From assembly GCA_011389895.1 (NCBI GenBank), contig JAABTN010000016.1:1-64000 (forward strand): DNA of 64,000 nt, in the 5' to 3' direction. Positions 40,635-49,889 of this stretch are shown piece by piece. The notes under the pieces are model-generated. The model saw only the letters and a list, made by a program, of their open reading frames with translations, was not told the origin of the DNA and made no database searches. Numbering within the stretch: the first letter of the stretch is position 1; each line of letters begins with the position of its first letter. This DNA comes from Maritimibacter sp. (GTDB lineage Bacteria > Pseudomonadota > Alphaproteobacteria > Rhodobacterales > Rhodobacteraceae). The translations under genes were made by a program, and so were the position numbers.

Positions 40635-41255
40635 ATGAACCAGGAAAAACCGGTCACACGCATTCAGAAACGGAACCGCGAGACCATTCGCGAGGCGGCG
40701 CTTGACGTGTTCTCCCAACACGGTTTTCGCGGCGCGACGCTTGACCAGATTGCCGGGGCGGCGGGGCTGTCAAAACCCAATCTGCTTTACTATTTTCCGT
40801 CGAAAGAGGCGATCCATGTCGAGCTTCTGGGTCACCTCATGACCGATTGGCTCGAACCCCTGCGCGCGATGACGCCCGAGGGCGATCCGATCGAAGAGAT
40901 TGTTGGATATGTGATGCGAAAGCTCGATATGGCGCGGGAAATGCCCCGCGAAAGTCGGCTTTTTGCAAATGAGATCGTACAGGGCGCCCCGCGTATCATG
41001 GATATGATCACCGGTGAGCTGCGCGAGCTGGTGGAGGAAAAGGCGGCGGTGATAGAAGCCTGGTCGCGGGCGGGCAAGATCGCGCCCCTTGACCCCTACC
41101 ACCTGATTTTCTCGATCTGGGCGACGACACAGCATTATGCGGATTTCGACGCGCAGGTGCGCGGGATCCTGTCGCCTGCGGGCGACTCGCATTTCGAGAC
41201 CGCACAATCCTTCCTGCGCCAGATGTACGTGGCCACGCTGACACCGCGCGCCTGA
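40635..41255 (+). CDS. TetR-family regulator, RutR/YcdC-like
   Basis: Protein of 206 aa. The N-terminal HTH spans about residues 12-58: REAALDVFSQHGFRGATLDQ, IAGAAGLSKPNLLYYFPSKE. The C-terminal domain (EMPRESRLFANEIVQGAPRI, then SIWATTQHYADFDAQVRGIL) resembles RutR/YcdC. Likely controls the divergent ligase-bdhA operon; the effector is unknown and need not be a pyrimidine. Start ATG 40635, with GGAGCGGAACGG upstream. Confidence 0.86.
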   Translation: MNQEKPVTRIQKRNRETIREAALDVFSQHGFRGATLDQIAGAAGLSKPNLLYYFPSKEAIHVELLGHLMTDWLEPLRAMTPEGDPIEEIVGYVMRKLDMAREMPRESRLFANEIVQGAPRIMDMITGELRELVEEKAAVIEAWSRAGKIAPLDPYHLIFSIWATTQHYADFDAQVRGILSPAGDSHFETAQSFLRQMYVATLTPRA

Positions 41256-41366
41256 CGTAAGCTGGGCGTTAACAGACGCCTTACCAAGACTTCCGGCAAT
41301 CATGGACACCGCCCGGACTCTAGGGGCACTTTGACGGTGTGGGGGCTCCGAACGCGGAGCAGGACG

Positions 41367-41747
41367 ATGGATTTCTCCAACATCGCCCAATTGGGCGCAA
41401 AAACACTGATCTCTGGGCCAACGGCGGCCGAACCGAATGCTGTGCAGGTCAAGCGGATCGACGCGAAACCCGAGGCATCGAATACCGGCGGGCGGGCGGG
41501 TGATCATCCGGATCAAGACGCGCAGGCGGCGGCGGGCCGCGATATCATGGCGCTGCGGCGTGCGGTGGCCGAAGGCGACCGGCCCGCCGGGCCGCCGCCC
41601 TCGTTCGATGTGAGCTTTCTGGAAGCCAACGCCGACCTTCAGCAAAAGATCGCCCGGATGGAGGCCGCGCGGGCAAATCAGCGCGATGCCGAGGCGCTTC
41701 ATGCCCCAACTCACCCGCCGGAGCGCGCCGAACAGGACACCACCTGA
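41367..41747 (+). CDS. hypothetical protein, largely disordered
   Basis: Protein of 126 aa starting MDFSNIAQLGAKTLISGPTA, ATG 41367 after AGCAGGA. It is rich in Ala, Gln, Asp and Pro with one likely helix (FLEANADLQQKIARMEAARA). No signal or membrane segment. I do not recognise a family. It sits upstream of accB without overlap and may be an independent gene. Confidence 0.55.
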   Translation: MDFSNIAQLGAKTLISGPTAAEPNAVQVKRIDAKPEASNTGGRAGDHPDQDAQAAAGRDIMALRRAVAEGDRPAGPPPSFDVSFLEANADLQQKIARMEAARANQRDAEALHAPTHPPERAEQDTT

Positions 41748-41908
41748 GCCGACATTCCCCCGCCCGCTGTGATGACCCGCCCCGGGCAGCGGCCCATTGC
41801 GTGAAAATCCCCCGAAAATGACGCGAATGCTTTTCTCTCCTGACCACAAGCCCTATACACGGGTGATAATTTGCCCCACCGAAGATGGGGACCAGGTTCG
41901 AGGATGGT

Positions 41909-42403
41909 ATGACCAAGAAAACCCATGACAGCGACGTGGCCTTCATCAAGGCGCTGGCGGAACTGCTTCAGGAAAACGATCTGACCGAGGTCGAGGTGGA
42001 TCGTGAATATGGCGAATGTGACCGTTTGAACGTGCGCGTGAGCCGGGGGGGCACGACCGTCGCAGCCCCCGCCGCCCATCCCGCACCGGCCCCCGCGCCC
42101 GCCCCGGCGGCCCCTGCCCCCACGGCAGCACCCGCCGCCGAGACGGCGAACGACGATCCGGCCAGCCATCCCGGCGCGGTGCCATCGCCTATGGTCGGCA
42201 CGGTCTACATGCAGGCCGAACCGGGCACGCCCGCCTTCGTCAAACCCGGCGACAAGGTCGCCGAGGGCGACACGCTGCTCATCGTCGAAGCAATGAAAAC
42301 CATGAACCAGATCCCGGCACCAAGGGCCGGAACGGTCAAGCGCATCCTTGTCGAAGACGGCTCTCCGGTCGAATTCGGCGCGCCCCTGATGATCATCGAG
42401 TAA
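41909..42403 (+). CDS. accB: acetyl-CoA carboxylase biotin carboxyl carrier protein
   Basis: Protein of 164 aa. An N-terminal helix ([20 protein letters not shown]) is followed by an Ala/Pro-rich linker (about residues 55-90). The biotinyl domain has [15 protein letters not shown] and the biotinylated lysine in [10 protein letters not shown]. It carries CO2 between AccC and the carboxyltransferase for malonyl-CoA synthesis. GAGGA at 41900-41904 supports ATG 41909; ATG 41885 upstream would add eight residues. accC follows after 9 bases. Confidence 0.95.
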   Translation: MTKKTHDSDVAFIKALAELLQENDLTEVEVDREYGECDRLNVRVSRGGTTVAAPAAHPAPAPAPAPAAPAPTAAPAAETANDDPASHPGAVPSPMVGTVYMQAEPGTPAFVKPGDKVAEGDTLLIVEAMKTMNQIPAPRAGTVKRILVEDGSPVEFGAPLMIIE

Positions 42404-42412
42404 GCGCGCATC

Positions 42413-43768
42413 ATGGCGATTTTCGACAAGATCCTGATTGCAAACCGTGGTGAGATCGCCCTGCGAGTCATTCGCGCTGCGCGCGAGATGGGCATCGCGA
42501 CCGTTGCGGTCCATTCGACCGCCGATGCGGACGCGATGCATGTGCGCATGGCCGACGAGAGCGTGTGCATCGGCCCGCCGCCGGGCACGCAAAGCTACCT
42601 GCATGTCCCCGCCATCATCGCCGCCTGTGAGGTCACCGGGGCGCAGGCGATCCATCCCGGCTACGGCTTCTTGTCCGAGAACGCCAATTTCGTCCAGATC
42701 GTCGAGGACCACGACCTGACGTTCATCGGCCCTTCGGCAGAACACATCCGCCAGATGGGGGACAAGATCACCGCGAAGGAGACCGCCCAACGGCTCGGTA
42801 TTCCCGTGGTGCCCGGATCGCCCGGTGGGGTGCCCGACGTCGAAACCGCGCGCAAGCTGGCGGCAGAGATGGGCTATCCGGTCATCATCAAGGCGACCGC
42901 CGGTGGCGGTGGGCGCGGCATGAAGGTGGCCGAAAGCGAAGCCAAGCTCGAGAACGCCTTTCGCACCGCGCGGACCGAGGCCTTGGCGGCCTTTGGCAAT
43001 GACGAGGTCTACATGGAGAAATACCTCCAGAAACCGCGTCATATCGAGGTGCAGGTGTTCGGCGATGGCAAGGGCGGCGGTGTTCACCTCGCCGAGCGCG
43101 ATTGTTCGCTGCAACGGCGTCACCAGAAGGTCTTTGAAGAAGCCCCCGGCCCCGCCATTTCGCCCGAGGAACGCGCACGAATCGGGGGTATCTGTGCCAA
43201 TGCGATTGCGGAAATGGGCTATTCCGGTGCGGGCACGATCGAATTTCTCTATGAGAATGGCGAATTCTTTTTCATCGAGATGAACACCCGCCTGCAGGTG
43301 GAACACCCGGTGACCGAGGGCATCTTCGGCGTCGATCTCGTGCGTGAACAGATTCGCGTGGCCGAGGGGCTTGGCCTGTCGTTCACCCAAGACGAGCTCG
43401 AGGTGAACGGCCACGCCATCGAGATACGCATCAATGCCGAGAAGCTTCCCAGTTTCTCGCCCAGCCCCGGCAAAATCACGCAATACCACGCCCCCGGCGG
43501 GCTTGGCGTGCGGATGGACAGCGCGCTTTACGATGGCTACGCCATACCGCCCTATTACGACAGCCTGATTGGCAAGCTGATCGTGCACGGCCGCGACCGG
43601 CCCGAGGCCATCGCCCGCCTGTCGCGCGCCTTGGGTGAACTGGTGGTGGACGGGATCGACACAACCATTCCGCTGTTTCACGCCTTGTTGCGGGAGGAAG
43701 CGGTTCTTGCCGGCACCTATGACATCCACTGGCTCGAAGGCTGGTTGGAAGAAAACCTGAACGGGTAG
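42413..43768 (+). CDS. accC: acetyl-CoA carboxylase biotin carboxylase subunit
   Basis: Full-length biotin carboxylase, 451 aa: [20 protein letters not shown] at the start, [14 protein letters not shown], glycine-rich ATP loop [15 protein letters not shown] (about residues 160-174) and the catalytic region [21 protein letters not shown]-grasp enzyme that carboxylates the biotin of AccB. Operon with accB; aat starts 6 bases after its stop. Confidence 0.97.
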   Translation: MAIFDKILIANRGEIALRVIRAAREMGIATVAVHSTADADAMHVRMADESVCIGPPPGTQSYLHVPAIIAACEVTGAQAIHPGYGFLSENANFVQIVEDHDLTFIGPSAEHIRQMGDKITAKETAQRLGIPVVPGSPGGVPDVETARKLAAEMGYPVIIKATAGGGGRGMKVAESEAKLENAFRTARTEALAAFGNDEVYMEKYLQKPRHIEVQVFGDGKGGGVHLAERDCSLQRRHQKVFEEAPGPAISPEERARIGGICANAIAEMGYSGAGTIEFLYENGEFFFIEMNTRLQVEHPVTEGIFGVDLVREQIRVAEGLGLSFTQDELEVNGHAIEIRINAEKLPSFSPSPGKITQYHAPGGLGVRMDSALYDGYAIPPYYDSLIGKLIVHGRDRPEAIARLSRALGELVVDGIDTTIPLFHALLREEAVLAGTYDIHWLEGWLEENLNG

Positions 43769-43774
43769 CGTGTC

Positions 43775-44434
43775 GTGAAGGGCGAGAGCTTCAGCCTCAC
43801 CCCGGACCTTCTGTTGAATGCCTACGCCCAAGGCATCTTTCCCATGGCGGAAGATGCGGCGGACGAAACCGTGTTCTGGGTGGACCCAAAGCTGCGGGGG
43901 ATCATGCCGCTGGACGGGTTTCACCTGTCGCGATCCTTGGCGAAAACCCTGCGCCGCGCCCGGTTCCGGGCCAGCCTGAATGAAGATTTCGAAGGCGTGG
44001 TGGACGGATGCGCGGCGCGCGCGGAAACCTGGATCAGCCCGCCCATTCGCGATGGCTACCGGGCCCTGCATGACATCGGGCACGCCCATTCGCTGGAATT
44101 GCGCGAGGGCGCGGAACTGATCGGTGGGGTCTATGGTGTCACGCTGGGGCGGGCCTTTTTCGGCGAGAGCATGTTCTCACACCGTCGCGACGCGTCGAAG
44201 ATCGCGCTCGCCACGCTGGTTGCCCATCTGGGTCAGACCGGCTTCACCCTGTTCGATACCCAGTTCCTGACCGACCATCTTGCATCACTTGGCGGGATCG
44301 AGATTTCGCGCGCGCGCTATCACCGGAAGTTGCGCGATGCGCTGGCGGACGGACATGCCGATATCCTGTCCAAACCCCTGCCCGACCCTCACTCGGTCGT
44401 GCAGCGGATCACCCAGACGTCGAACCGGGAATGA
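43775..44434 (+). CDS. aat: leucyl/phenylalanyl-tRNA-protein transferase
   Basis: Protein of 219 aa with GTG start. It adds Leu or Phe to N-terminal Lys/Arg of proteins, making N-degrons for ClpAP. Family features: LLNAYAQGIFPMAEDA near residue 12, FWVDPKLRGIMPLDGFH, GGVYGVTLGRAFFGESMFSH (about 122-141) and DTQFLTDHLASLGGIEISRA. Its end overlaps the convergent DUF2155 gene by 46 bases. Probably translated from the acc transcript. Confidence 0.95.
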   Translation: MKGESFSLTPDLLLNAYAQGIFPMAEDAADETVFWVDPKLRGIMPLDGFHLSRSLAKTLRRARFRASLNEDFEGVVDGCAARAETWISPPIRDGYRALHDIGHAHSLELREGAELIGGVYGVTLGRAFFGESMFSHRRDASKIALATLVAHLGQTGFTLFDTQFLTDHLASLGGIEISRARYHRKLRDALADGHADILSKPLPDPHSVVQRITQTSNRE

Positions 44435-44952
44435 TCGAGCGCCGAGAGCGCCGGGGACGAGGCCACCATCCAGCCATCGAACAACGTCGCCTCGTCGTTC
44501 CCGTCCCGGATCACCAAATGCGCGAAGGCGTCGCCCACCGGGTCGTCGGACGGGTAGCGGCATTCAGCGAGCGTGACCTGTAGCCAACCAAGTTCGCCGG
44601 TTTGCCCGGTGGTGAGCGTCAGGTCGATGGGGGTGCCAGCAAGCTTGTCCAGACCCCGCAGCACCGCCCCGTTGCCTTGCGTGACCTCGGGCCCCTCTTG
44701 CACCGTCGTCACCGTTTCGCCTTCCCCTTCGAGGAAGGGCGCGTTCGGGTCTTCGGGATCCTGCCCGAGGATGAGTGGATTGCCATATTCATCATAGGGC
44801 GCTTCGTCGTCGTAGACCTGATCTTCGGGCAGGTCTTCGCCCTCGATCACGTCGAGCGGCTCAAACCCCCCGTCCTGTGCGGCGGCAGGCGGTGTCGCCA
44901 GCACAGACAGGACCAAGAGCATGGTGAAGACGACATGGGGCCGCAGCATCAA
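44389..44952 (-). CDS. DUF2155 domain exported protein
   Basis: Protein of 187 aa. Signal peptide at residues about 1-25 (VVFTMLLVLSVLATPPAAAQ), an acidic linker (EGEDLPEDQVYDDEAPYDEY), then the DUF2155 domain (AVLRGLDKLAGTPIDLTLTT; LAECRYPSDDPVGDAFAHLV; FDGWMVASSPALSALDHSRF; VWVIRC). Widely conserved in alphaproteobacteria, periplasmic, function unknown. Overlaps the upstream MlaD gene by four bases. Confidence 0.86.
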   Translation of the reverse strand: MMLRPHVVFTMLLVLSVLATPPAAAQDGGFEPLDVIEGEDLPEDQVYDDEAPYDEYGNPLILGQDPEDPNAPFLEGEGETVTTVQEGPEVTQGNGAVLRGLDKLAGTPIDLTLTTGQTGELGWLQVTLAECRYPSDDPVGDAFAHLVIRDGNDEATLFDGWMVASSPALSALDHSRFDVWVIRCTTE

Positions 44953-45407
44953 CGTCTCCCGTTCAAGGATTGCAGGAGCAGGTCGACAAGGCTGGTTTCC
45001 GGCACCGTGGCGCGCAACCGCGCCCCGGGTTGCAACACGGCGTCAGAGGTGCCGGGAACGATCTCGATGAACCGACCGCCAAGAAACCCTTCCGAGGCCA
45101 CAACCGCGACACTGTCGGCGGGAAAGGCGAACGCATCCTCAAGCACAATCTCGGTTTCGGCGGCAAAGGTCTGCGGGTTCAGCTTGATCCAATCGACACG
45201 CCCGACCTTCACGCCCGCGACGCGCACATCGGTGCCGGGCGACACCCCCCGCGCCTCGACCAAAGACACGCGGTAGCTGTTCATGCCCTGCCCCGCACGG
45301 TCGAACCCGCCAACGACGCCCATCGCGTAGACGATAAACCCGACAGCGGCGGCAAGCACGACAGCGCCAACCGCCACATCCAGCCATTCGTTTCTGTGTA
45401 TCACCAT
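44949..45407 (-). CDS. mlaD: MlaD-family lipid-transport protein
   Basis: Protein of 152 aa. One N-terminal membrane anchor (VAVGAVVLAAAVGFIVYAMG) is followed by the MCE domain (VSLVEARGVSPGTDVRVAGV, KVGRVDWIKLN, EGFLGGRFIEIVPG). MlaD hexamers in the inner membrane bind phospholipid for outer-membrane lipid asymmetry. The other mla genes are not here, which is usual for this alphaproteobacterial arrangement. ATG 45407 chosen. Confidence 0.85.
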   Translation of the reverse strand: MVIHRNEWLDVAVGAVVLAAAVGFIVYAMGVVGGFDRAGQGMNSYRVSLVEARGVSPGTDVRVAGVKVGRVDWIKLNPQTFAAETEIVLEDAFAFPADSVAVVASEGFLGGRFIEIVPGTSDAVLQPGARLRATVPETSLVDLLLQSLNGRR

Positions 45408-45429
45408 GCCGGGCCCCCGTGCGTGGCGT

Positions 45430-45804
45430 TTACTCCGGTGTCCACGCCTCGTAGTCCGCACGCTCCACCGGCGCTGCGCGGCGGATCGACCCGGCCGGGG
45501 CATAGGCCATCGCCGTGCCGGTCAGGTTGTCGACGTGCGGTTTTTCCCAATCCTTGTGGGCCAGCGGCTGCTCGCCCGGATTGTCATCGAAGGTGCGGTG
45601 CAGCCAGCCATGCCAATCGGCGGGAACGCGGCTTCCTTCCGGTTCGCCCGCGTAGCAAACCCAGCGTTTGCTGTCATCGCGTGTGCGGTAATAGGCGTTG
45701 CCCTGGGCGTCCTCACCCACCTTCACACCCTTGCGCCACGTGTAGAGCCGGGTGCCGAGGGTTTCGTCGTGCCACCAGGTTATGAGGGACAATAGCGACC
45801 GCAT
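45430..45804 (-). CDS. NADH:ubiquinone oxidoreductase subunit NDUFA12 homologue
   Basis: Protein of 124 aa matching the NDUFA12/B17.2 accessory subunit of complex I, present in alphaproteobacteria and mitochondria. Features: TWWHDETLGTRLYTWRKGVK, GNAYYRTR, RWVCYAGEPEGSRVPADWHG and WLHRTFDDNP. ATG 45804; the longer frame to 45969 is not needed. Precedes mlaD and the DUF2155 gene on the minus strand, a conserved alphaproteobacterial order. Confidence 0.93.
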   Translation of the reverse strand: MRSLLSLITWWHDETLGTRLYTWRKGVKVGEDAQGNAYYRTRDDSKRWVCYAGEPEGSRVPADWHGWLHRTFDDNPGEQPLAHKDWEKPHVDNLTGTAMAYAPAGSIRRAAPVERADYEAWTPE

Positions 45805-46007
45805 GAGAACCTCCAAATTCGTCCCTCTCCGTATGGCCCAATCGTCGGGCAAGGTCCAGACCCGATGGACCAGGGGCGCGGCATCGGCGCGGGCCCGGAC
45901 AGCCGGTTTCTTCCGATTTCCGCAACAATGCCGTTTTTTCGGCAAGGTTTCCTGTAACAACCAGTTCATTCACATAGGGCTTCACCGTCTCAAGGCAGGA
46001 CAAGGCA

Positions 46008-46313
46008 ATGATTGGATTACACAACATGGGCGCATTGGCCGCCGGCGCCATATTGATCGGCGGACTTCAATTAGGCGGTCACACCGACCTCGATCAAAAC
46101 GCAACCTACCACGCGGACGGCGCAGGGTTCGTCGCGGTTCAGGGACGCCATGAAGTCGGCCCCGCGATGCAAAGCACAGCCGGGCTCGACCAATTCGCAT
46201 CGGCACAATCCGGGCAATACGGCATGGTTCCGATGGCAAAGGCGGTCTTTACCAAGGTCGAGAAACAGGCGGTCGGCGTCAGCCGCCGGGTGGTCGCGAC
46301 CCTCGTCGACTGA
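46008..46313 (+). CDS. small exported or membrane-anchored hypothetical protein
   Basis: Protein of 101 aa. A hydrophobic N-terminus (MGALAAGAILIGGLQLGG) could be a signal anchor; the rest is polar with a C-terminal helix (MAKAVFTKVEKQAVGVSRRV). No known family recognised. ATG 46008 follows AAGGCAGGACAAGGCA. A bidirectional-looking terminator follows. The 45805-46007 gap before it presumably carries divergent promoters. Confidence 0.6.
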   Translation: MIGLHNMGALAAGAILIGGLQLGGHTDLDQNATYHADGAGFVAVQGRHEVGPAMQSTAGLDQFASAQSGQYGMVPMAKAVFTKVEKQAVGVSRRVVATLVD

Positions 46314-46336
46314 CCCGAGCGCAGGCACCGCGAGAA

Positions 46337-46375
46337 ACAGAAAACGCCACCCTCGATGGGTGGCGTTTCTCGTTT
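46337..46375. terminator. terminator shared by convergent small gene and clpX
   Basis: Stem AAACGCCACCC (46342-46352), loop TCGAT, stem GGGTGGCGTTT (46358-46368), with A-rich and T-rich flanks on both sides. It lies between two stop codons on opposite strands and can serve both. Confidence 0.8.
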
Positions 46376-46397
46376 GTCACACGGGGTCGCGGTGGTG

Positions 46398-47672
46398 TCA
46401 GCCCGCCGCGCCCTCTTTCTTTCCGCTGTCCTCAGCATAGATGACGAGCGGCTTGGCATCGGTATTCGCCGCCTCTTCGTTCACCACGACCTCATCGACG
46501 TTTTCAAGCCCCGGAAGATCGAACATCGTGTCGAGCAGGATATCCTCAAGGATCGACCGCAGGCCCCGTGCGCCGGTCTTCCGTTCAATCGCCTTTCCGG
46601 CAATCGCGGTCAGCGCATCATCGGTGAAGGTCAGCCGCGCATCTTCCAGCTCGAACAACCGCTGGTATTGTTTCACCAGCGCGTTCTTCGGTTGGGTCAG
46701 GATGGTCACCAGCGCGTCGGTGTCGAGGTCTTCCAAGGTCGCGATGACCGGCAAACGACCGACGAATTCCGGAATCAACCCGAACTTGAGCAGATCTTCC
46801 GGCTCAAGCTCCTTGAAGATATCGCCGACCTTGCGCTGTTCGTCGTCTTTCACATCGGCCCCGAACCCGATGGCCGAGCCTTTGCCCCGCTGGGCGATGA
46901 TCCGGTCGAGACCGGCAAAGGCACCGCCGCAGATGAACAGGATGTTGGTGGTGTCCACCTGAAGAAATTCCTGTTGCGGATGCTTGCGCCCGCCCTGTGG
47001 CGGAACCGAGGCGACCGTGCCTTCCATGATCTTGAGGAGCGCCTGTTGCACCCCCTCGCCGGACACGTCGCGGGTAATCGAGGGGTTGTCGGATTTTCGC
47101 GTGATCTTGTCGACCTCGTCGATATAGACGATGCCGCGCTGCGCACGCTCGACGTTGTATTCCGACGATTGAAGCAGCTTGAGGATGATATTTTCCACGT
47201 CCTCGCCGACATAGCCCGCTTCGGTCAGGGTCGTGGCATCTGCCATGGTGAACGGCACATCCAGAATACGCGCGAGCGTCTGGGCCAAAAGCGTCTTGCC
47301 GCAGCCGGTGGGGCCGATAAGCAGGATGTTGGATTTGGCAAGCTCAAGCTCATCACCGGCCTGTGCTGCGTGGTTCAGACGTTTGTAGTGATTGTGCACG
47401 GCGACCGAGAGCACGCGTTTGGCATGCGCCTGCCCGATGACGTAATCATCGAGCACTTCGCAAATCTCCAAGGGCGTCGGAACCCCGTCGGTGGATTTGA
47501 GCCCGGACCCCTTCGTCTCCTCACGAATGATGTCCATGCAAAGCTCGACGCATTCATCGCAGATGAAGACGGTCGGGCCCGCAATCAGCTTTCGCACCTC
47601 GTGCTGGCTCTTTCCGCAGAAGGAGCAGTAGAGGGTGTTCTTGCTGTCGCCACCGGAGGAATTATTCGCCAT
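46398..47672 (-). CDS. clpX: ATP-dependent Clp protease ATP-binding subunit ClpX
   Basis: Full-length AAA+ unfoldase, 424 aa. N-terminal C4 zinc finger CSFCGKSQ...CDECVELC (residues about 16-45), Walker [15 protein letters not shown], Walker [11 protein letters not shown], pore and IGF-type loop region ([20 protein letters not shown], split by position), and sensor 2 [12 protein letters not shown]. Delivers substrates to ClpP. Lies about 150 bases downstream of clpP on the same strand. Confidence 0.97.
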   Translation of the reverse strand: MANNSSGGDSKNTLYCSFCGKSQHEVRKLIAGPTVFICDECVELCMDIIREETKGSGLKSTDGVPTPLEICEVLDDYVIGQAHAKRVLSVAVHNHYKRLNHAAQAGDELELAKSNILLIGPTGCGKTLLAQTLARILDVPFTMADATTLTEAGYVGEDVENIILKLLQSSEYNVERAQRGIVYIDEVDKITRKSDNPSITRDVSGEGVQQALLKIMEGTVASVPPQGGRKHPQQEFLQVDTTNILFICGGAFAGLDRIIAQRGKGSAIGFGADVKDDEQRKVGDIFKELEPEDLLKFGLIPEFVGRLPVIATLEDLDTDALVTILTQPKNALVKQYQRLFELEDARLTFTDDALTAIAGKAIERKTGARGLRSILEDILLDTMFDLPGLENVDEVVVNEEAANTDAKPLVIYAEDSGKKEGAAG

Positions 47673-47821
47673 GTCGTCCTATCGGGGGCTGCCGCCCCAC
47701 CTTGTTTTGGCCCGCATCGGGGCCGGTCCATCCGTTCGTGCCCAAGCTTAGGCCAGCCTATCGGCCCCCGCAATGCGATTTTCGTCACGATTTGCGGGGG
47801 TCCGCCGACCTTGCAAAAGGC

Positions 47822-48448
47822 TTATTCCTCGGAGTCGCCAACCCGGCTCTCAAGGATATCGTCGATCAGGCCCCAGTCCTTCGCCTGCTCCGGGTCCATG
47901 AAATTGTCGCGTTCAAGCGCATCGACCACGGCCTTCATCTTCTGCCCGGTATGCTTGACGTAGATCGAGTTCAGCCGATCTTTCAGCTTCTGGGTTTCCT
48001 GCGCGTGGATCATGATATCGGTTGCCTGACCCTGGTAGCCCCCCGAGGGCTGGTGCACCATAATGCGCGAATTGGGCAGGGAAAACCGCATGCCCGGCGC
48101 CCCGGCGGCCAGAAGCAGCGACCCCATCGAGGCCGCCTGTCCGATGACCAGCGTGGACACCTTCGGCTTCACGTATTGCATGGTGTCGTAGATCGACAGG
48201 CCGGAGGTCACGACACCGCCCGGGCTGTTGATATACATCGCGATTTCCTTTGACGGGTTGTCCGCCTCGAGAAACAGAAGCTGGGCGCAAATCAGCGAAG
48301 ACATGCCGTCATGCACCGGGCCGTTGAGAAAGATGATCCGCTCCTTCAACAGGCGCGAGAAGATGTCGTAGGCCCGTTCACCCCGGCTGGTCTGTTCAAC
48401 GACCATGGGGACGAGCGTATTCATGTAGGTGTCGATGGGATCATTCAT
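47822..48448 (-). CDS. clpP: ATP-dependent Clp protease proteolytic subunit ClpP
   Basis: Serine protease of 208 aa. Ser in [17 protein letters not shown] and His in [13 protein letters not shown] are the catalytic residues, with Asp further on. The N-terminus [20 protein letters not shown] is typical. Forms a 14-subunit chamber used by ClpX and ClpA. Precedes clpX; aat, which makes ClpAP N-degrons, lies in the same neighbourhood. Confidence 0.97.
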   Translation of the reverse strand: MNDPIDTYMNTLVPMVVEQTSRGERAYDIFSRLLKERIIFLNGPVHDGMSSLICAQLLFLEADNPSKEIAMYINSPGGVVTSGLSIYDTMQYVKPKVSTLVIGQAASMGSLLLAAGAPGMRFSLPNSRIMVHQPSGGYQGQATDIMIHAQETQKLKDRLNSIYVKHTGQKMKAVVDALERDNFMDPEQAKDWGLIDDILESRVGDSEE

Positions 48449-48526
48449 TGTCGCGCCTGCCTCTGTCAGTCCGTGACCCCGGTCGGGGCCATTTCAGTCG
48501 CGGGCCGGACGGCCCCGATGGAGAGA

Positions 48527-48555
48527 ATCCTAATCCTCCCACCGGGGGGCTTCAA
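48527..48555 (-). promoter_or_regulatory. candidate promoter for clpP
   Basis: On the minus strand TTGAAG (48550-48555) and TAGGAT (48527-48532) are separated by 17 bases, about 79 bases upstream of the clpP start. Read by eye as a sigma70-like promoter. CTTGAA also resembles a heat-shock -35, but the matching -10 is not clear. Confidence 0.4.
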
Positions 48556-48616
48556 GGGACCCCGATGCAATGACCGTCAGGCTGGGGGCATTTGGTTAAA
48601 ATTATGCTGAACTGCG

Positions 48617-48638
48617 CGCCCGGCCAAAAGGCCGGGCG
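48617..48638 (-). terminator. hairpin downstream of the polyamine-type permease operon
   Basis: CGCCCGGCC (48617-48625), AAAA loop, GGCCGGGCG (48630-48638): a nine-base perfect stem 40 bases beyond the last permease stop. No T-run on the minus-strand side, so a weak or rho-assisted terminator. Confidence 0.55.
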
Positions 48639-48677
48639 GGTCTTTGCGCCTGTAAGCAACCCTGTGCTTCCGGCCGG

Positions 48678-49886
48678 TTACTGCGGCGACAACCCGCGCA
48701 TTCGTTCGGACCTGCGGCGCAGGATCTCGATCGTGGCCAGAAGCGCGATGGAAAGCGTGACAAGGATCGTCGCAACCGCGAGGATGGTGGGCGAGATTTG
48801 TTCCCGTAACCCGATAAACATTTGCCATGGCAACGTTTTCTGTTGCGCTGACCCCACGAACAGCACCACGACCACCTCGTCGAACGAGGTGATGAAGGCA
48901 AACAGGCCGCCCGAGATCACGCCCGGCAGGATCAAGGGCATCTGAATGCGCAGGAAGGTCGTGACCGGGTCCGCCCCAAGGTTCGCTGCCGCGCGCGTCA
49001 GCGACCGGTCGAAGCCGACGAGCGTCGCAGTCACGGTAATGATCACGAATGGGATACCAAGCGCGGCATGCGCCAGAACGACACCCAGGTAGGTGCCCTG
49101 AAGGTTCACCCGGCTGTAGAAGAAATACATCCCCGCTGCCGAGATGATCAGCGGCACGATCATCGGGCTGATCAAGACCGCCATGATCGCGCGCCGAAAC
49201 GGCACATGCGGCTGGCTCAGACCGATTGCGGCCAATGTCCCGAACCCGACCGCGAGCAGCGTGGCCATCGGCGCGATCTTCAAGCTGTTCCACATCGCGC
49301 TTTGCCAGTTCGAGTTGGTGAAGAAATCCTCGTAATGCTTGAGGCTATAGCCTTCGGGGCTGAGGCCCAGCATCTCTGGCGTGAAGGTGAAGAAGTTCTC
49401 AGAATTGAACGACAGCGGAATGATCGTGAGGATCGGCGCGATCAGGAAGAAGAACACGAAGCCGCAGATGAACAGGTAGGTGACATGCCACAGGGTCTGC
49501 CCCGGCGTGGCATAGGTCGGCACACCGTCGCGGTAGTCACCACGCCCGATCCAGTAGGCCCACCAGCTTACCACCGCCCCGACGATGGCCCCGCCCGCGG
49601 CCCCGCCCCATTTGCCAAGGTAGAACCCGAGCGCGGCGGTCAGAATGATCAAGGCCCATCGGCCTGCGGTCCGGTTGGCCACGAAGCTCATCAAGATGAA
49701 CCCGGCGGCACCGCCGTAAATCAGGCCAAGCACGAAGCCGATCAGGCCCTGATCCACGGTATTGCCCGTGAGGAACCCGAAGAGCCCGCCCATGGCGGCG
49801 GTTAACGGCACCGTGAACCCCAGAAGCGATGGGCGGCCCTTGTCGATGATCAACTCGTCGGCGGTGTTCGCGGTCGCGTCTGTCAT
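48678..49886 (-). CDS. PotC-like ABC permease with extra N-terminal membrane region
   Basis: Protein of 402 aa. The C-terminal 260 residues are a standard PotC-type permease (LIAPILTIIPLSFNSENFFT; EAA-like loop LTRAAANLGADPVTTFLRIQ). The first about 130 residues are an additional glycine/alanine-rich membrane region with about four hydrophobic stretches (LTAAMGGLFGFLTGNTV; GLIGFVLGLIYGGAAGFILM; WALIILTAALGFYLG). PotC proteins are usually about 265-300 aa, so this is an enlarged form. Starts three bases after the PotB-like stop. Confidence 0.85.
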   Translation of the reverse strand: MTDATANTADELIIDKGRPSLLGFTVPLTAAMGGLFGFLTGNTVDQGLIGFVLGLIYGGAAGFILMSFVANRTAGRWALIILTAALGFYLGKWGGAAGGAIVGAVVSWWAYWIGRGDYRDGVPTYATPGQTLWHVTYLFICGFVFFFLIAPILTIIPLSFNSENFFTFTPEMLGLSPEGYSLKHYEDFFTNSNWQSAMWNSLKIAPMATLLAVGFGTLAAIGLSQPHVPFRRAIMAVLISPMIVPLIISAAGMYFFYSRVNLQGTYLGVVLAHAALGIPFVIITVTATLVGFDRSLTRAAANLGADPVTTFLRIQMPLILPGVISGGLFAFITSFDEVVVVLFVGSAQQKTLPWQMFIGLREQISPTILAVATILVTLSIALLATIEILRRRSERMRGLSPQ

Positions 49887-49889
49887 GGC

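Noticed and set aside
42286-42312. Unusual EAMKTMN biotin motif in AccB (EAMKMM elsewhere)
   Set aside because: The lysine and flanking methionines are kept, and this Thr variant is, to my knowledge, common in alphaproteobacterial AccB.
46356-47963. 535-codon plus-strand frame opposite clpX
   Set aside because: clpX motifs are complete on the other strand; shadow.
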